Shown piece by piece: positions 52,933 through 61,664 of a stretch of DNA of 64,000 nt; the first letter of the stretch is position 1, and each line of letters starts with the position of its first letter. A program made the translations under genes and the position numbers. The notes under the pieces were generated by a model. The model did not search any database and had not been told where the DNA came from. It worked only from the letters and a program-made list of their open reading frames with translations. The DNA comes from Paraburkholderia lycopersici (GTDB taxonomy: Bacteria > Pseudomonadota > Gammaproteobacteria > Burkholderiales > Burkholderiaceae), in NCBI RefSeq assembly GCF_900096975.1, contig NZ_FMYQ01000019.1, positions 82,859 through 146,858 of the forward strand, in the 5' to 3' direction.

Positions 52933-54369
52933 TTAGCGAGAGATGTCGTCGAGTGCGCGATTTTTCGTGCGCGGCCCGAAGATGCCAATGGCCGCCATGA
53001 CCGCGATCATCGCGCCGGTAATGAGCGCGAAAACGCCTGGCACACCGAAGTGGCGCAACGCGAACGCGATCATGAAGCCAGATAACATGGCGGAAAGACG
53101 CGACATCGAATAGACGAAGCCGACGGCCGTGGCGCGCATGCGCGTAGGGAAAAGTTCGACCTGGTACGCGTGATAGCCGACGGAAAGCAGCGTGCCGCCG
53201 AGCGTGATGAGCACGCCGAGGAACATGAGCATGGCGGCCGATGTCTGCATGGCGAACAACGTGCCGCACACGGCAATGGCAAGTGCGGAGAGCACGATGA
53301 GCGTCTTGCGCTCGATGCGATCGGCAATCGCCATGCCGAGCAGCGGGCCGAACGGATTCGAGGCGGCGATCACGAACGAGTAGAGCAGGCTGTGCGTGAC
53401 CGTGACGCCCTTCGAGACGAGCAGCGTCGGCACCCACGAGGCGAAGCCGTAGAAGCCGATTGCCTGGAAAAGATTGAATACGAGCAGCGTGATGGTCCGG
53501 CGGCGATAAGGTGGCTGCCAGATTTCAGCAAAGCGCGCCCTGGCAGCGACTTGCGGGCCGGCAGGCTCCACGACGGGCGCAGGCAGCGGGCGCCCGGACT
53601 GCGCCTCGATCGTGACTTCGAGTTGTGCGAGTACGCGTGCGGCTTCTTCGGTGCGGCCGCGCTGGGCGAGCCAGCGGGCGCTTTCGGGCACGCGGCGGCG
53701 AATTGCCCACGCGATGAGCGCGCCGAACGCGCCGAACATCACGACCCAGCGCCAGCCTTCGAAGCCGAACGGCGCACGCGGCACGAACCACCAGGCCAGA
53801 AACGCGACCACGGGCACGGCCGTGTACTGCACGAGATGCACGAAGGCGAACGCACGGCCGCGCAGATGCTTGGGCACGAGTTCGCTCACGTAGGTATCGA
53901 TGGTGACGAGTTCGATGCCCACGCCAATGCCCGCGACGAGCCGCCAAAGGTTGATGGCGGGCGCGCTCGTCTGCAGCGCCATGATGCAGGTCGCGGCTGA
54001 ATACCAGAGCAACGACGCGGTGAACATGGTGCGGCGGCCGTATCGGTCGGCGAGGCCGGTCAGGCAGAACGTGCCGACGAAGAGCCCTGCGAACGACGCC
54101 GCCACGAACGCGCCGAGCCCGGAGAAGCCGAAGAACGAGGCCGTGGTGGTCGAGTAGAGACCGCTTTTAACGAGGCCCGGGCCGACATAGGCCGTGAAGA
54201 ATAGATCGTAGAACTCGAACCAGCCGCCCACCGAGAGCAAGAGGACGAGCGTCCAGATCGCGCGCGTGCCCGGAAGGCGGTCGATGCGCGCATTGATCTC
54301 GTCCGCACTGGCGGAAGCGGCATGGTCTAGAAGCGATTCGCGCGTCGCTTCGATTGGCAGGCTGGACAT
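52933..54369 (-). CDS. MFS transporter (metabolite:H+ symporter type)
   Basis: The 478-aa inner-membrane protein has 12 predicted helices. It carries the GLADRYGRRTMF motif (A-type loop 2-3) and a long cytoplasmic loop around residues 240-280. An N-terminal INARIDRLPGTRAIW segment resembles aromatic-acid or metabolite:H+ symporters. It is the first gene of the operon transcribed leftward (MFS, CoA-transferase, lyase), with an AGGAGAG ribosome binding site. The operon context suggests the organic acid that the transferase activates is imported here; the substrate is not readable. Confidence 0.88.
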   Translation of the reverse strand: MSSLPIEATRESLLDHAASASADEINARIDRLPGTRAIWTLVLLLSVGGWFEFYDLFFTAYVGPGLVKSGLYSTTTASFFGFSGLGAFVAASFAGLFVGTFCLTGLADRYGRRTMFTASLLWYSAATCIMALQTSAPAINLWRLVAGIGVGIELVTIDTYVSELVPKHLRGRAFAFVHLVQYTAVPVVAFLAWWFVPRAPFGFEGWRWVVMFGAFGALIAWAIRRRVPESARWLAQRGRTEEAARVLAQLEVTIEAQSGRPLPAPVVEPAGPQVAARARFAEIWQPPYRRRTITLLVFNLFQAIGFYGFASWVPTLLVSKGVTVTHSLLYSFVIAASNPFGPLLGMAIADRIERKTLIVLSALAIAVCGTLFAMQTSAAMLMFLGVLITLGGTLLSVGYHAYQVELFPTRMRATAVGFVYSMSRLSAMLSGFMIAFALRHFGVPGVFALITGAMIAVMAAIGIFGPRTKNRALDDISR

Positions 54370-54417
54370 CGGGCTCTCCTGAATTTTTTCTGGTTGGCCG
54401 GTCTTTCGTTCTATCTG

Positions 54418-54434
54418 TCAGAATTGCGTTCTGA
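54418..54434. promoter_or_regulatory. Inverted repeat, candidate regulator site in the MFS operon promoter
   Basis: TCAGAA (54418-54423) and TTCTGA (54429-54434) flank a 5-bp spacer, 49 bp upstream of the MFS start codon. The site would overlap the core promoter. An IclR regulator gene is at the other end of the operon. A direct GTTCT repeat also occurs here. Occupancy is inference. The remainder of 54370-54654 has no other recognised feature. Confidence 0.45.
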
Positions 54435-54654
54435 AAATATGGCGTGATAGTACTGTGGCGCGGTGTGCCGGCGGACCAGGGCTTTTACTGAGGAGACAAT
54501 GCGCCGAAGGGACGCTTAACGGGTTTGCGACGCCCTGCGGGGCTGGTGTGCCGATCTGCCGATGGACGGAGGGGTTTGCTGGAGGGACCTCGATATTTTT
54601 GTTATTTTACATAAGATAAATTATCAACCGAAAATCTGTAGCGGCTATATCCTA

Positions 54655-55018
54655 ATGTCGTGTTCTGGCTATTTACAGATGTCGTGTTTTTGACCACTGG
54701 CATGCTGTCCGGCTCGTGCGAACTGCGGAGCCGGCCATGCGACCAGGCGAACTGGTGACACTGACGATGCGGGAGCCTGACCGACTCAAGATGATTCAGG
54801 CGGTGGCCGAGACGGGTCTGAAGCCCGGCCGCGCCGCTGAACGGCTGGGCCTGAGCGTGCGCCAGGTTGAGCGGCTGCCGATCCGGTATCGCGGGCACGG
54901 GCCAGCCGGCGTGGCTTCGGGCCGTCACGGACGGCCAGGCAACCGCAAGCTCGACGAAGGCCTGGCATAGCGCACGCTTGGCACCATCCGCGAGCGCTAC
55001 GCCGACGCTGGCCCGACT
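54655..55018 (+). mobile_element. Degraded ISNCY-like insertion sequence fragment
   Basis: A truncated transposase 5' part (54737-54970) is preceded by two copies of ATGTCGTGTT (54655-54664 and 54679-54688), typical of IS terminal subrepeats. After the internal TAG the homologous frame continues as RTLGTIRERYADAGPT to about 55018. It stops at the end of the hydroxyacyl-CoA dehydrogenase gene. The element has lost its 3' part and its right end, so it is inactive. Exact boundaries are estimates. Confidence 0.65.
54737..54970 (+). pseudogene. Truncated ISNCY-family transposase N-terminus
   Basis: The open frame from ATG 54737 to TAG 54970 encodes a helix-turn-helix segment (TMREPDRLKMIQAV, then GRAAERLGLSVRQVERL) followed by RYRGHGPAGVASGRHGRPGNRKL, which is like the N-terminus of ISNCY-group transposases. 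An in-frame TAG interrupts it, and the catalytic part is gone. It is a remnant of the element above. Confidence 0.7.
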
Positions 55019-55868
55019 AGTCGTAGCTATAAACGCCCCGTCCCGTCTTCCTGCCCAAACGCCCTGCGGCCACCAGTTCCCGAAGCAGCGGGCATGCGCG
55101 GTATTTAGGATCGCCAAAGTCCTTGAAAAATACGTCCATGACCGAAAGGCACACGTCGAGACCAACGAGGTCGGCCAGTGCTAGCGGGCCGATCGGGTGA
55201 TTCGCTCCGAGCCGCATGCCGGTATCGATATCCTCGGCTGGCGCGACGCCTTCGGCAAGCAGGAAGAAAGCCTCGTTGATCATCGGCACAAGAATGCGGT
55301 TGACGACGAAGCCCGGCGAATTCCGCACACTGATCGGCGACTTGCCGAGCCGCAATGTCAGTTCGCGAACCGCTTCGGCTGCGGCGCTGCCCGTCGCGAG
55401 GCCCTGGATGATTTCCACGAGCGGCATCAACGGCACCGGATTGAAGAAGTGCATTCCGACAAATCGCGACGGATCGGAAAGCGCCGCGCCCAGCGTGGTG
55501 ATGGAAATCGACGACGTATTGGACGCGATAATGGCATCGGGTCGAGCAACCGCTTCGATCTGCTTCAAGATGCGGAGCTTCAAATCGAGGCTTTCGGTTG
55601 CCGCTTCGATAATCAGCCCGGCAGCGCCGAGCCGCTGATAATCCGTCGACGTCTCGATGCGCGTAAGCGCGGCATCGCGCGCCGCCGCATCCAGTTTGTC
55701 TTTCGCTACGAGTCGCTCGATGCTTCCCTTCAATGCCGTGACGCCCCTGTCGAGCGCCGCGTCGGCGACGTCAACCATGATCACGTGCAGGCCGGCGAGC
55801 GCTGCCACCTGGGCGATGCCGGAACCCATCGTACCGGCACCGACGACGCCCAATGTTTCAATTTGCAT
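55017..55868 (-). CDS. 3-hydroxyacyl-CoA (3-hydroxybutyryl-CoA) dehydrogenase
   Basis: The 283-aa single-domain enzyme has a Rossmann NAD motif (GAGTMGSGIAQVAA) and the catalytic His140 in GMHFFNPVP, with the helical C-terminal part (RNSPGFVVNRI). Length suits HbdA/PaaH enzymes for short-chain substrates. The C-terminus (KTGRGVYSYD) is intact though it directly abuts the IS fragment. It is transcribed together with bktB 36 bp upstream. The pair would interconvert acetoacetyl-CoA or 3-ketovaleryl-CoA with acetyl-CoA. Start ATG has a GGGGAGAG ribosome binding site. Confidence 0.9.
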   Translation of the reverse strand: MQIETLGVVGAGTMGSGIAQVAALAGLHVIMVDVADAALDRGVTALKGSIERLVAKDKLDAAARDAALTRIETSTDYQRLGAAGLIIEAATESLDLKLRILKQIEAVARPDAIIASNTSSISITTLGAALSDPSRFVGMHFFNPVPLMPLVEIIQGLATGSAAAEAVRELTLRLGKSPISVRNSPGFVVNRILVPMINEAFFLLAEGVAPAEDIDTGMRLGANHPIGPLALADLVGLDVCLSVMDVFFKDFGDPKYRACPLLRELVAAGRLGRKTGRGVYSYD

Positions 55869-55904
55869 GCTGATTCTCTCCCCGCGCGATGACGCGAGCT
55901 GAAG

Positions 55905-57092
55905 TTATTTGATGTTTTCGAAAATAGCGGCGATCCCCTGCCCTCCGCCGATGCACATCGTGACGAGCGCGTAGCGCCCGTCGATGCGCTTGAGCTCGTG
56001 CAGCGCCTTCACGGTGATCAGTGCGCCGGTCGCGCCAATCGGATGGCCGAGCGAAATGCCCGAGCCGTTCGGATTCACCTTCTCCGGATCGAGTTTCAGT
56101 TCCTGCGTGACCGCGCACGCCTGGGCCGCGAAGGCCTCGTTCGACTCGATCACGTCGAGGTCTTCGACGGAAAGTCCCGCGCGTTGCAGCGCAAGCTGCG
56201 TAGCGGGCACGGGGCCAATGCCCATGTAGAGCGGATCGACGCCCGCGTGCGCGTAGGCCACGAGCCGGGCCATCGGTGCGAGACCGCGCTGGTCGGCGGC
56301 TTCGCGCGACATCAGCAGGACGGCTGCGGCCGCGTCGTTTATGCCGGAGGCATTGCCCGCCGTGACCGTACCGTTCTCTTTCGCGAACACCGGCTTGAGC
56401 TTCGAGAAGTCATCGATCGTTGCGTCGAGCCGCAGATGCTCGTCGGTATCGAAGACAGTCTCGCGCCCTTTCACCACACGCTTGACCGGCACGATCTGAC
56501 CGGCGAAACGCCCCTCGGCGATAGCACGCGCTGCGCGACGATGGGACTCGAGCGCGAGGCCATCCTGGCGCTCGCGCGTGATGCCGTAACGAGTCGCGAC
56601 ATTTTCAGCCGTCACGCCCATCGGCAGCGTATGGAAAGGGTCGTTGAGCGCGCCCAGCATCATGTCGATGAGCCGCACGTCGCCCATGCGAGCGCCGAAG
56701 CGGGCGTCGGTCGTAACGTACGGCGCGCGGCTCATGTTTTCGGCGCCGGCGCCAATCGCCACGTCGGCATCGCCGAGCAGAATGGTCTGCGCGGCCGAGA
56801 CGATCGCCTGCAAGCCCGAACCGCACAGCCGGTTGACATTGAAGGCGGGCGTCGATTCGGGAATGCCGGCATTGACGGCGGCGACGCGGGACAGATAAAA
56901 ATCCCGCGGCTCCGTGGCGATGACGTTGCCGAACACCACATGACCGACGTCCTTCGCATCGACGTTGCTCCGCGCCAGCAGTTCACGCACGACGATTGCG
57001 CCAAGTTCTGTCGGCGGCACGTCTTTGAGGCTGCCGCCGAATTTCCCGATCGCGGTCCGCACACCGCCCACCACCACGACTTCCTTACTCAT
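55905..57092 (-). CDS. bktB: Beta-ketothiolase (BktB-type acetyl-CoA acyltransferase)
   Basis: The 395-aa thiolase has active-site Cys90 (RLCGSGLQAI), His350 (SLGHPIGATG) and Cys380 (MCIGGGQG). The sequence closely follows Ralstonia BktB along its length, which condenses C2 with C2 or C3 acyl-CoAs in PHA synthesis. It is the first gene of bktB-hydroxyacyl-CoA dehydrogenase. Direct repeats lie about 140-170 bp upstream. As the adjacent gene is a dehydrogenase, the pair may work in either PHA synthesis or short-chain acyl-CoA breakdown. Confidence 0.9.
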   Translation of the reverse strand: MSKEVVVVGGVRTAIGKFGGSLKDVPPTELGAIVVRELLARSNVDAKDVGHVVFGNVIATEPRDFYLSRVAAVNAGIPESTPAFNVNRLCGSGLQAIVSAAQTILLGDADVAIGAGAENMSRAPYVTTDARFGARMGDVRLIDMMLGALNDPFHTLPMGVTAENVATRYGITRERQDGLALESHRRAARAIAEGRFAGQIVPVKRVVKGRETVFDTDEHLRLDATIDDFSKLKPVFAKENGTVTAGNASGINDAAAAVLLMSREAADQRGLAPMARLVAYAHAGVDPLYMGIGPVPATQLALQRAGLSVEDLDVIESNEAFAAQACAVTQELKLDPEKVNPNGSGISLGHPIGATGALITVKALHELKRIDGRYALVTMCIGGGQGIAAIFENIK

Positions 57093-57230
57093 ATGGATTC
57101 CTCAATGATCTGTTTTCTGTCGACGACACGCTGGTTTTGCCTGTTTCCGCAAATGGTCCGGCCGGCTTTTCAACGTGCCGGATCCTCGTCATGCGCCAAT
57201 CCTAGCGTCAACGGAATCGGACAGGCTGGT

Positions 57231-57261
57231 CAAACCGGCCGACATACTGACAAAACCGGCC
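57231..57261. promoter_or_regulatory. Direct AAACCGGCC repeats upstream of bktB
   Basis: AAACCGGCC occurs at 57232-57240 and 57253-57261, exactly 21 bp apart (two helical turns). They are 140-170 bp before the bktB start. Their role is unknown; they may be an activator site. Similar GGCCGG clusters occur at 57160-57181. Confidence 0.4.
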
Positions 57262-57655
57262 ATGTTGTGCCGTTAAACGCGCGGCGATCCATGTCCCGAG
57301 ATACGGCTGCACCTCCCCTCGCCACATCCGCCGATGCGCATCTCGTTCGATGCCGCATCCACAGCCCCGTGTCCGCAGCCGGGTAACGCTGGTCGCCTGC
57401 AGAGATGTGGAAGCCAACTAGAAAGATAACTTTTCTTATCAAAATAGATCGATTTTCTGTAAAAACTTGATGTCCCGAAATCGTGCCGGTGTGAGGCGCT
57501 ACGACGCCGACGCGCTGCGCGCCGAATTCGGCGCGCCTTTCACGCAGCTAGAGCAGTAACGCGAGGAACACCGCATGCCGGGCGGCGCCACGCAGAGGTT
57601 CATCTACTGTGTGCCGTAAAGAACCTACCTGATCGTTTTCTTGTAGATGTTGGTA
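57262..57655. other. Region without a confident gene, possible gene remnants
   Basis: The 394 bp have short open frames. Around 57492-57560 a 22-codon frame (RRYDADALRAEF) and around 57562-57619 a second short frame (REEHRMPGGA) are in coding-like GC-rich sequence amid lower-GC DNA. Both end at stops. They might be decayed coding sequence, but I cannot name a parent. Confidence 0.35.
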
Positions 57656-57880
57656 TCAGGAAGCGAAGGCGAGCGCGGCATTTTCCGGCAGATTTTCGAG
57701 CGCGCGGCTACCATCGCGCCGGGCCTCGCTTTCACCGTTGAAGGTCCTTTCGCTGTAGGCGATGAGCTTGAAGCCGCCGCCTGCGGACCTGGGGATTGTG
57801 ATGCCCCAATGCCACCCTCCTTCCTGTTCGAAGACATGTAGCATCGGGGATACGTGCACTGCGGGAGATCGAGTCGTCAT
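57656..57880 (-). CDS. Small hypothetical protein
   Basis: The 74-aa protein starts at 57880, directly after an AAGGAGGGC ribosome binding site, so it is probably translated. It is Trp/His-bearing (GGWHWGITIPRS) and alternating; no membrane or signal segment is visible. I do not recognise a family. It is divergent from the YtcA gene. Confidence 0.6.
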   Translation of the reverse strand: MTTRSPAVHVSPMLHVFEQEGGWHWGITIPRSAGGGFKLIAYSERTFNGESEARRDGSRALENLPENAALAFAS

Positions 57881-58182
57881 GTCACGCCCTCCTTTTCGAA
57901 AGCATCGAGGCAGTCGGCAGACCTGGTCAGTGTAGGCATCATTTTGTTGCAGCGCAATAACAATCGATATTGAGGGCCGATACTACGCGATCGGGCATCG
58001 TTATCCGGCAACAAAGCGCAACAGGCGGCAACGAGAAGCAACAAGCGGAAACAAAGGTAAGCGATTCGCACACGGCGCAGCCTCATTCGCGCCATGGCGT
58101 CTCCCAGATGGGGCAGAATACGCGAGCCAAGCTGCAAAGCGTTGAATCCAAACCCACAAGACGGACGACTTTGGAGCGTTTC
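57881..58182. other. Upstream region of the ytcA-mdtNOP operon
   Basis: This 302-bp stretch has several GCAACA-type repeats at about 58007-58060 and an A/T-rich run near 57940-57975. No gene or strong promoter is identified. It is the regulatory region of two divergent genes. Confidence 0.35.
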
Positions 58183-58464
58183 ATGCCACTCCGAAGCATC
58201 ATTCATCCGGGGCGTGCAATGCGTATGGCCGCCGCTTCGGTGCTCCTGCAGGGCTGCGCCTTCTCGCCGTCCATCAGCGTGCTCGGCGCCTATTTTCCAG
58301 ACTGGCTGTTCTGCATCGTCGCGGGCATCGCGCTCGCCGTCGTCTCCTTTCTTCTGCTCAGACGCTCGCGTCATGACCGGCTGCTGGGTCCGCCCGCACT
58401 CGTGTATCCCGCGCTCGTCACGCTCTTCTCACTCGTTGCCTGGCTGGCTTTTTTCCAACACTGA
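58183..58464 (+). CDS. ytcA: YtcA-family lipoprotein
   Basis: The 93-aa protein has a signal peptide with lipobox LLQGC and two membrane segments (about 36-58 and 70-92) around RRSRHDRLLGPPALVYP. In E. coli the small ytcA gene sits immediately before mdtN, and the same neighbour follows here after 20 bp. Its role is unknown and may be structural for the efflux system. The start is set by GGAG 7 nt upstream; the frame is open earlier. Confidence 0.75.
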   Translation: MPLRSIIHPGRAMRMAAASVLLQGCAFSPSISVLGAYFPDWLFCIVAGIALAVVSFLLLRRSRHDRLLGPPALVYPALVTLFSLVAWLAFFQH

Positions 58465-58484
58465 TTTTCCTTCAGGTGGACGAC

Positions 58485-59543
58485 ATGGCGACGACAGCCA
58501 GCAAGACATCGAAGAGAAAATGGCCGGCCATCATACTGGTCGTGCTCACGCTGCTGTTGCTGCTGATCGTGATCCGGCAGCTCGACCGCGCGCCGCGCAC
58601 CGACGACGCCTACGTCTATGCCGACACGATCGACGTGGTTCCCGAAGTCAGCGGCCGCATCATCGACTTGCCCGTGCGCGACAACGAGGCCGTCAAGCAA
58701 GGCGATCTTCTGTTTCAGATCGACCCGAGGCCGTTTCAGGACGCGCTCGCGCGAGGCAAGGCATCGCTCGTCGCGCTCGACCGGCAGATCGAATTGACCC
58801 AGCGCACGGTCAATGCGCAGCAGTACAACGCCGAGTCGGTGCGCGCCGCGGTGGAGCGTGCACGGGCAGCCGCCGCTCAGGCAAGCGATACGCTGCACCG
58901 CATGGAGCCGCTTTTGCCGCAAGGCTACGTATCGGCGGAGGACGTCGACCATGCCCGCACGGCGCAGCGCGCCACGCAGGCGGAACTGAGCGCCGCGCAA
59001 CTGCAGGCGCAGCAGGCCGCCGCGGCCGTGAGCGGCGTGGACGCGCTCGTTGCGCAACGCGCGGTCGCGATGGCCGACATCTCGATTGCGGAGCTGAACC
59101 TCGAATACGCTACCGTGCGTGCGCCGTTCGACGGACGCATCGTTTCGCTGAAGACGTCTACGGGGCAGTATGCGTCGGTGCTCAAGCCCGTCTTCACGCT
59201 GATCGACACGCGCCGCTGGTACGTGATCGCCAATTTCCGCGAGACCGAACTCAAAGGCATCCGTCCGGGCACGCGCGCCACGGTCTACCTGTTGAGCGAC
59301 ACAGGCCGCCGTTTTCAAGGCACCGTCGATTCGATCAGTTACGGCGTCGCGCCGGACGAAGGCGGCTTCGCGCTGCCCGGCGGGCTGCCGCGCATCCAGC
59401 GCACGCTCAACTGGGTCCACGTTTCGCAGCGCTTTCCCGTGAAGATCCGCATCGACGATCCCGACCCGAGCCTGTTTCGCGTCGGCACCTCGGCGGTTGC
59501 GGTGCTCCACCCCGAGCGCCGTGATGATGGCGCACGCCATTGA
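58485..59543 (+). CDS. mdtN: MdtN/EmrA-type membrane fusion protein
   Basis: The 352-aa adaptor has one N-terminal membrane anchor (about 13-33), a lipoyl-like half-motif (VPEVSGRIIDLPVRDNEAVKQGDLLFQID), a coiled-coil hairpin of about 120 Ala/Gln-rich residues and the returning half LNLEYATVRAPFDGRIVSLKTSTGQYA. The start at 58485 is chosen over GTG 58476 for the AGGTGG ribosome binding site. With MdtO and MdtP it makes a tripartite system; relatives expel puromycin, acridine and aromatic compounds. It lies 20 bp after ytcA. Confidence 0.85.
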   Translation: MATTASKTSKRKWPAIILVVLTLLLLLIVIRQLDRAPRTDDAYVYADTIDVVPEVSGRIIDLPVRDNEAVKQGDLLFQIDPRPFQDALARGKASLVALDRQIELTQRTVNAQQYNAESVRAAVERARAAAAQASDTLHRMEPLLPQGYVSAEDVDHARTAQRATQAELSAAQLQAQQAAAAVSGVDALVAQRAVAMADISIAELNLEYATVRAPFDGRIVSLKTSTGQYASVLKPVFTLIDTRRWYVIANFRETELKGIRPGTRATVYLLSDTGRRFQGTVDSISYGVAPDEGGFALPGGLPRIQRTLNWVHVSQRFPVKIRIDDPDPSLFRVGTSAVAVLHPERRDDGARH

Positions 59544-59552
59544 GGAGCGCAC

Positions 59553-61664
59553 ATGACCATCGCCGAATCGATTGCGGAATACGTGCCCGACTGGCTGCGC
59601 GACACGGGCCGTTTCGTCGTGCGCGAGCTCGCGCCGTTTCCGGGACGCACCAACGTAATGCTGCGCTGCATGCTGACGAGCGCGATCGTGATCGTCGTTT
59701 CGATGGCGCTCGAAGTCCCCTCGCTCGCGCTCTCGCTGCTCGTCGTGTTCTATGTCACGCAGGCGAATGTCGTGATGACGCGCCTCGTCGGCCTCATGTT
59801 CATCATCGGCTCGACGCTGGCAATCGGCTTGTCGATCGTGCTGCTCAAGTTCACGTTCGATTATCCGCTCGTGCGTATCGTCGCCGCGAGCGTGCTGTTC
59901 TTCTGCAGCGTCTATTTGATTCGCGTGCTGAAGATCGGCGTCGTGTTCTTTATCGTCGCGATCGTCATCATCTATGTGCAAAGCTTCGTCGACCAGACCG
60001 ACCAGGCTGATCTCCTGATCCGCGCAGTGCTGTGGGTGTGGGTGGCCGTGAACTACCCGATCGCACTGACGCTTGTCGTCAACACCCTGCTGCTGCCCGC
60101 CGAGCCGCAAGTCCAGCTTCGCGAGGCGATCCACAGGCAACTGGACGCCGTACAGGTACGGTTGGGACAACTGATGGATGGCGCCGTGAACGCGGAACCC
60201 ATTGCGCTCGCGGCTGTGCAGCAAGGCGCGTTGACGCTGCAGAAACTGCTGCGCTTTTCGACCATGCGCGACGCGCAGTATCGCGAGCATCAGGCTATGC
60301 AGCTCGCTTGCATCGCGACGGTTTCGCGGCTCTATCGCGCCGCGAGCCTGCTGCCGCGCGAATGGCCGGGCACGAACGTACCGCATGCGATGCTGCGCGA
60401 ATTGCGCGCTAACACGCAGGCGCTCGACCAAGCGGTCATGACGCGCACGCCCTACCGCTACGTGACGAGCACTGCGCCCGACGATCGCGCCGCCATCGAT
60501 GCGATTCCTGCCGCCGCGGAAATGCAGCGCGCGCTGCACGCGTTTTCGAGTCTCGTGGAGCACAACGCAAGTCCCGTGCGATCCGCAGGTAAAACTGCCG
60601 CGACCGAACCCATGCTCGCGCCCGATGCATGGACCAACCCCGCTTATCTGCGCTTCTCGCTGAAGACATTGTTGACGGTGCTGGCCTGCTATGTGTTCTA
60701 CAACGCCGTGGACTGGCAAGGCATTCACACGATCATGCTGACCTGTGTGATCGTGGCGCTGCCCAGCCTCGGCGCTTCGACGCAACGCGCCGTACTGCGC
60801 ATTGCCGGCGCGCTCGCGGGTAGCGCGCTGGCGCTGTTCATGGTGGTGTTCGTCATTCCGCGACTGGAGAGCATCGTGGGATTGCTCCTGATGACGCTGC
60901 CCGTCGTCGCGCTGGCCGCGTGGATCGCGGCCGGTTCGGAGCGCGTGGGATATGCGGGCATCCAGCTCATCTTCACGTTTTCGCTGGCGCTGCTCGAGCA
61001 GTTCAGCCCGACGACGAATCTCACCGAAATCCGCGACCGCATGGTGGGCATTCTTTTGGGCGTCGGAGTCTCGACGTTCGTGCAGACGTCCTTCTGGCGC
61101 GAGGGCGAAGGCGACGTGCTGCGGAAGAAGCTCGGCGCATTGCTACGCGCGATCGGCTCGCTGCTGCGTGCGCCGCCGGCCAACGCGAGCACGGTGGACG
61201 AGGCGCCCTACGCGCAGCTCGAACTCAAAACGTGGTCGCAACTGGACGACTGCGCAGCGACGCTCTTGCGCGTCACGCTGGAGCCCAACTGGCAAGAAGG
61301 CGAGCACGCGCGGCTCACATTGCGCGCTCAGACCGTGCTCGCACAGAGCCGCGAGATCATGCTTGCGGGAAACGCGCTGCATAATGCGCTGGCGGTGCAG
61401 GACCGCACCATGATCCCGCAAGCGCTTGCGGCTGCGCGCGCCGTTCAGGGGCAAGCCGCAAGCGAATTAGAGCATTACGCGGATGACCTGGAGGGCTACC
61501 CGCCCACCGCCTGTGCGCCGCGACGTATCGTGGTCGCAGCGCTTGCTTCCGCGAGTCCGCTGAACGCCGCAATGGACGAGCTGTCGCGGCAAATCGCGGG
61601 CTTGCCCGACTGGCACGTCGAAGCCCCGGCGGTCCAGGCGTCTTCGCAGGCGGTTCAGACATGA
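59553..61664 (+). CDS. mdtO: FUSC/MdtO-family inner-membrane efflux pump subunit
   Basis: The 703-aa protein has two membrane blocks (about 35-180 and 365-500) with the cytoplasmic domains typical of fusaric-acid-resistance (FUSC)/AaeB proteins. It begins 9 bp after mdtN. Its stop overlaps the mdtP start (ATGA), so both are coupled. It likely extrudes aromatic carboxylic acids or drugs into the periplasmic channel. The substrate cannot be told from sequence. Confidence 0.88.
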   Translation: MTIAESIAEYVPDWLRDTGRFVVRELAPFPGRTNVMLRCMLTSAIVIVVSMALEVPSLALSLLVVFYVTQANVVMTRLVGLMFIIGSTLAIGLSIVLLKFTFDYPLVRIVAASVLFFCSVYLIRVLKIGVVFFIVAIVIIYVQSFVDQTDQADLLIRAVLWVWVAVNYPIALTLVVNTLLLPAEPQVQLREAIHRQLDAVQVRLGQLMDGAVNAEPIALAAVQQGALTLQKLLRFSTMRDAQYREHQAMQLACIATVSRLYRAASLLPREWPGTNVPHAMLRELRANTQALDQAVMTRTPYRYVTSTAPDDRAAIDAIPAAAEMQRALHAFSSLVEHNASPVRSAGKTAATEPMLAPDAWTNPAYLRFSLKTLLTVLACYVFYNAVDWQGIHTIMLTCVIVALPSLGASTQRAVLRIAGALAGSALALFMVVFVIPRLESIVGLLLMTLPVVALAAWIAAGSERVGYAGIQLIFTFSLALLEQFSPTTNLTEIRDRMVGILLGVGVSTFVQTSFWREGEGDVLRKKLGALLRAIGSLLRAPPANASTVDEAPYAQLELKTWSQLDDCAATLLRVTLEPNWQEGEHARLTLRAQTVLAQSREIMLAGNALHNALAVQDRTMIPQALAAARAVQGQAASELEHYADDLEGYPPTACAPRRIVVAALASASPLNAAMDELSRQIAGLPDWHVEAPAVQASSQAVQT

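Noticed and set aside
58371..60785. An 804-codon minus open frame across mdtN and mdtO
   Set aside because: Shadow frame; the sense frames contain complete families and coupled stops and starts.
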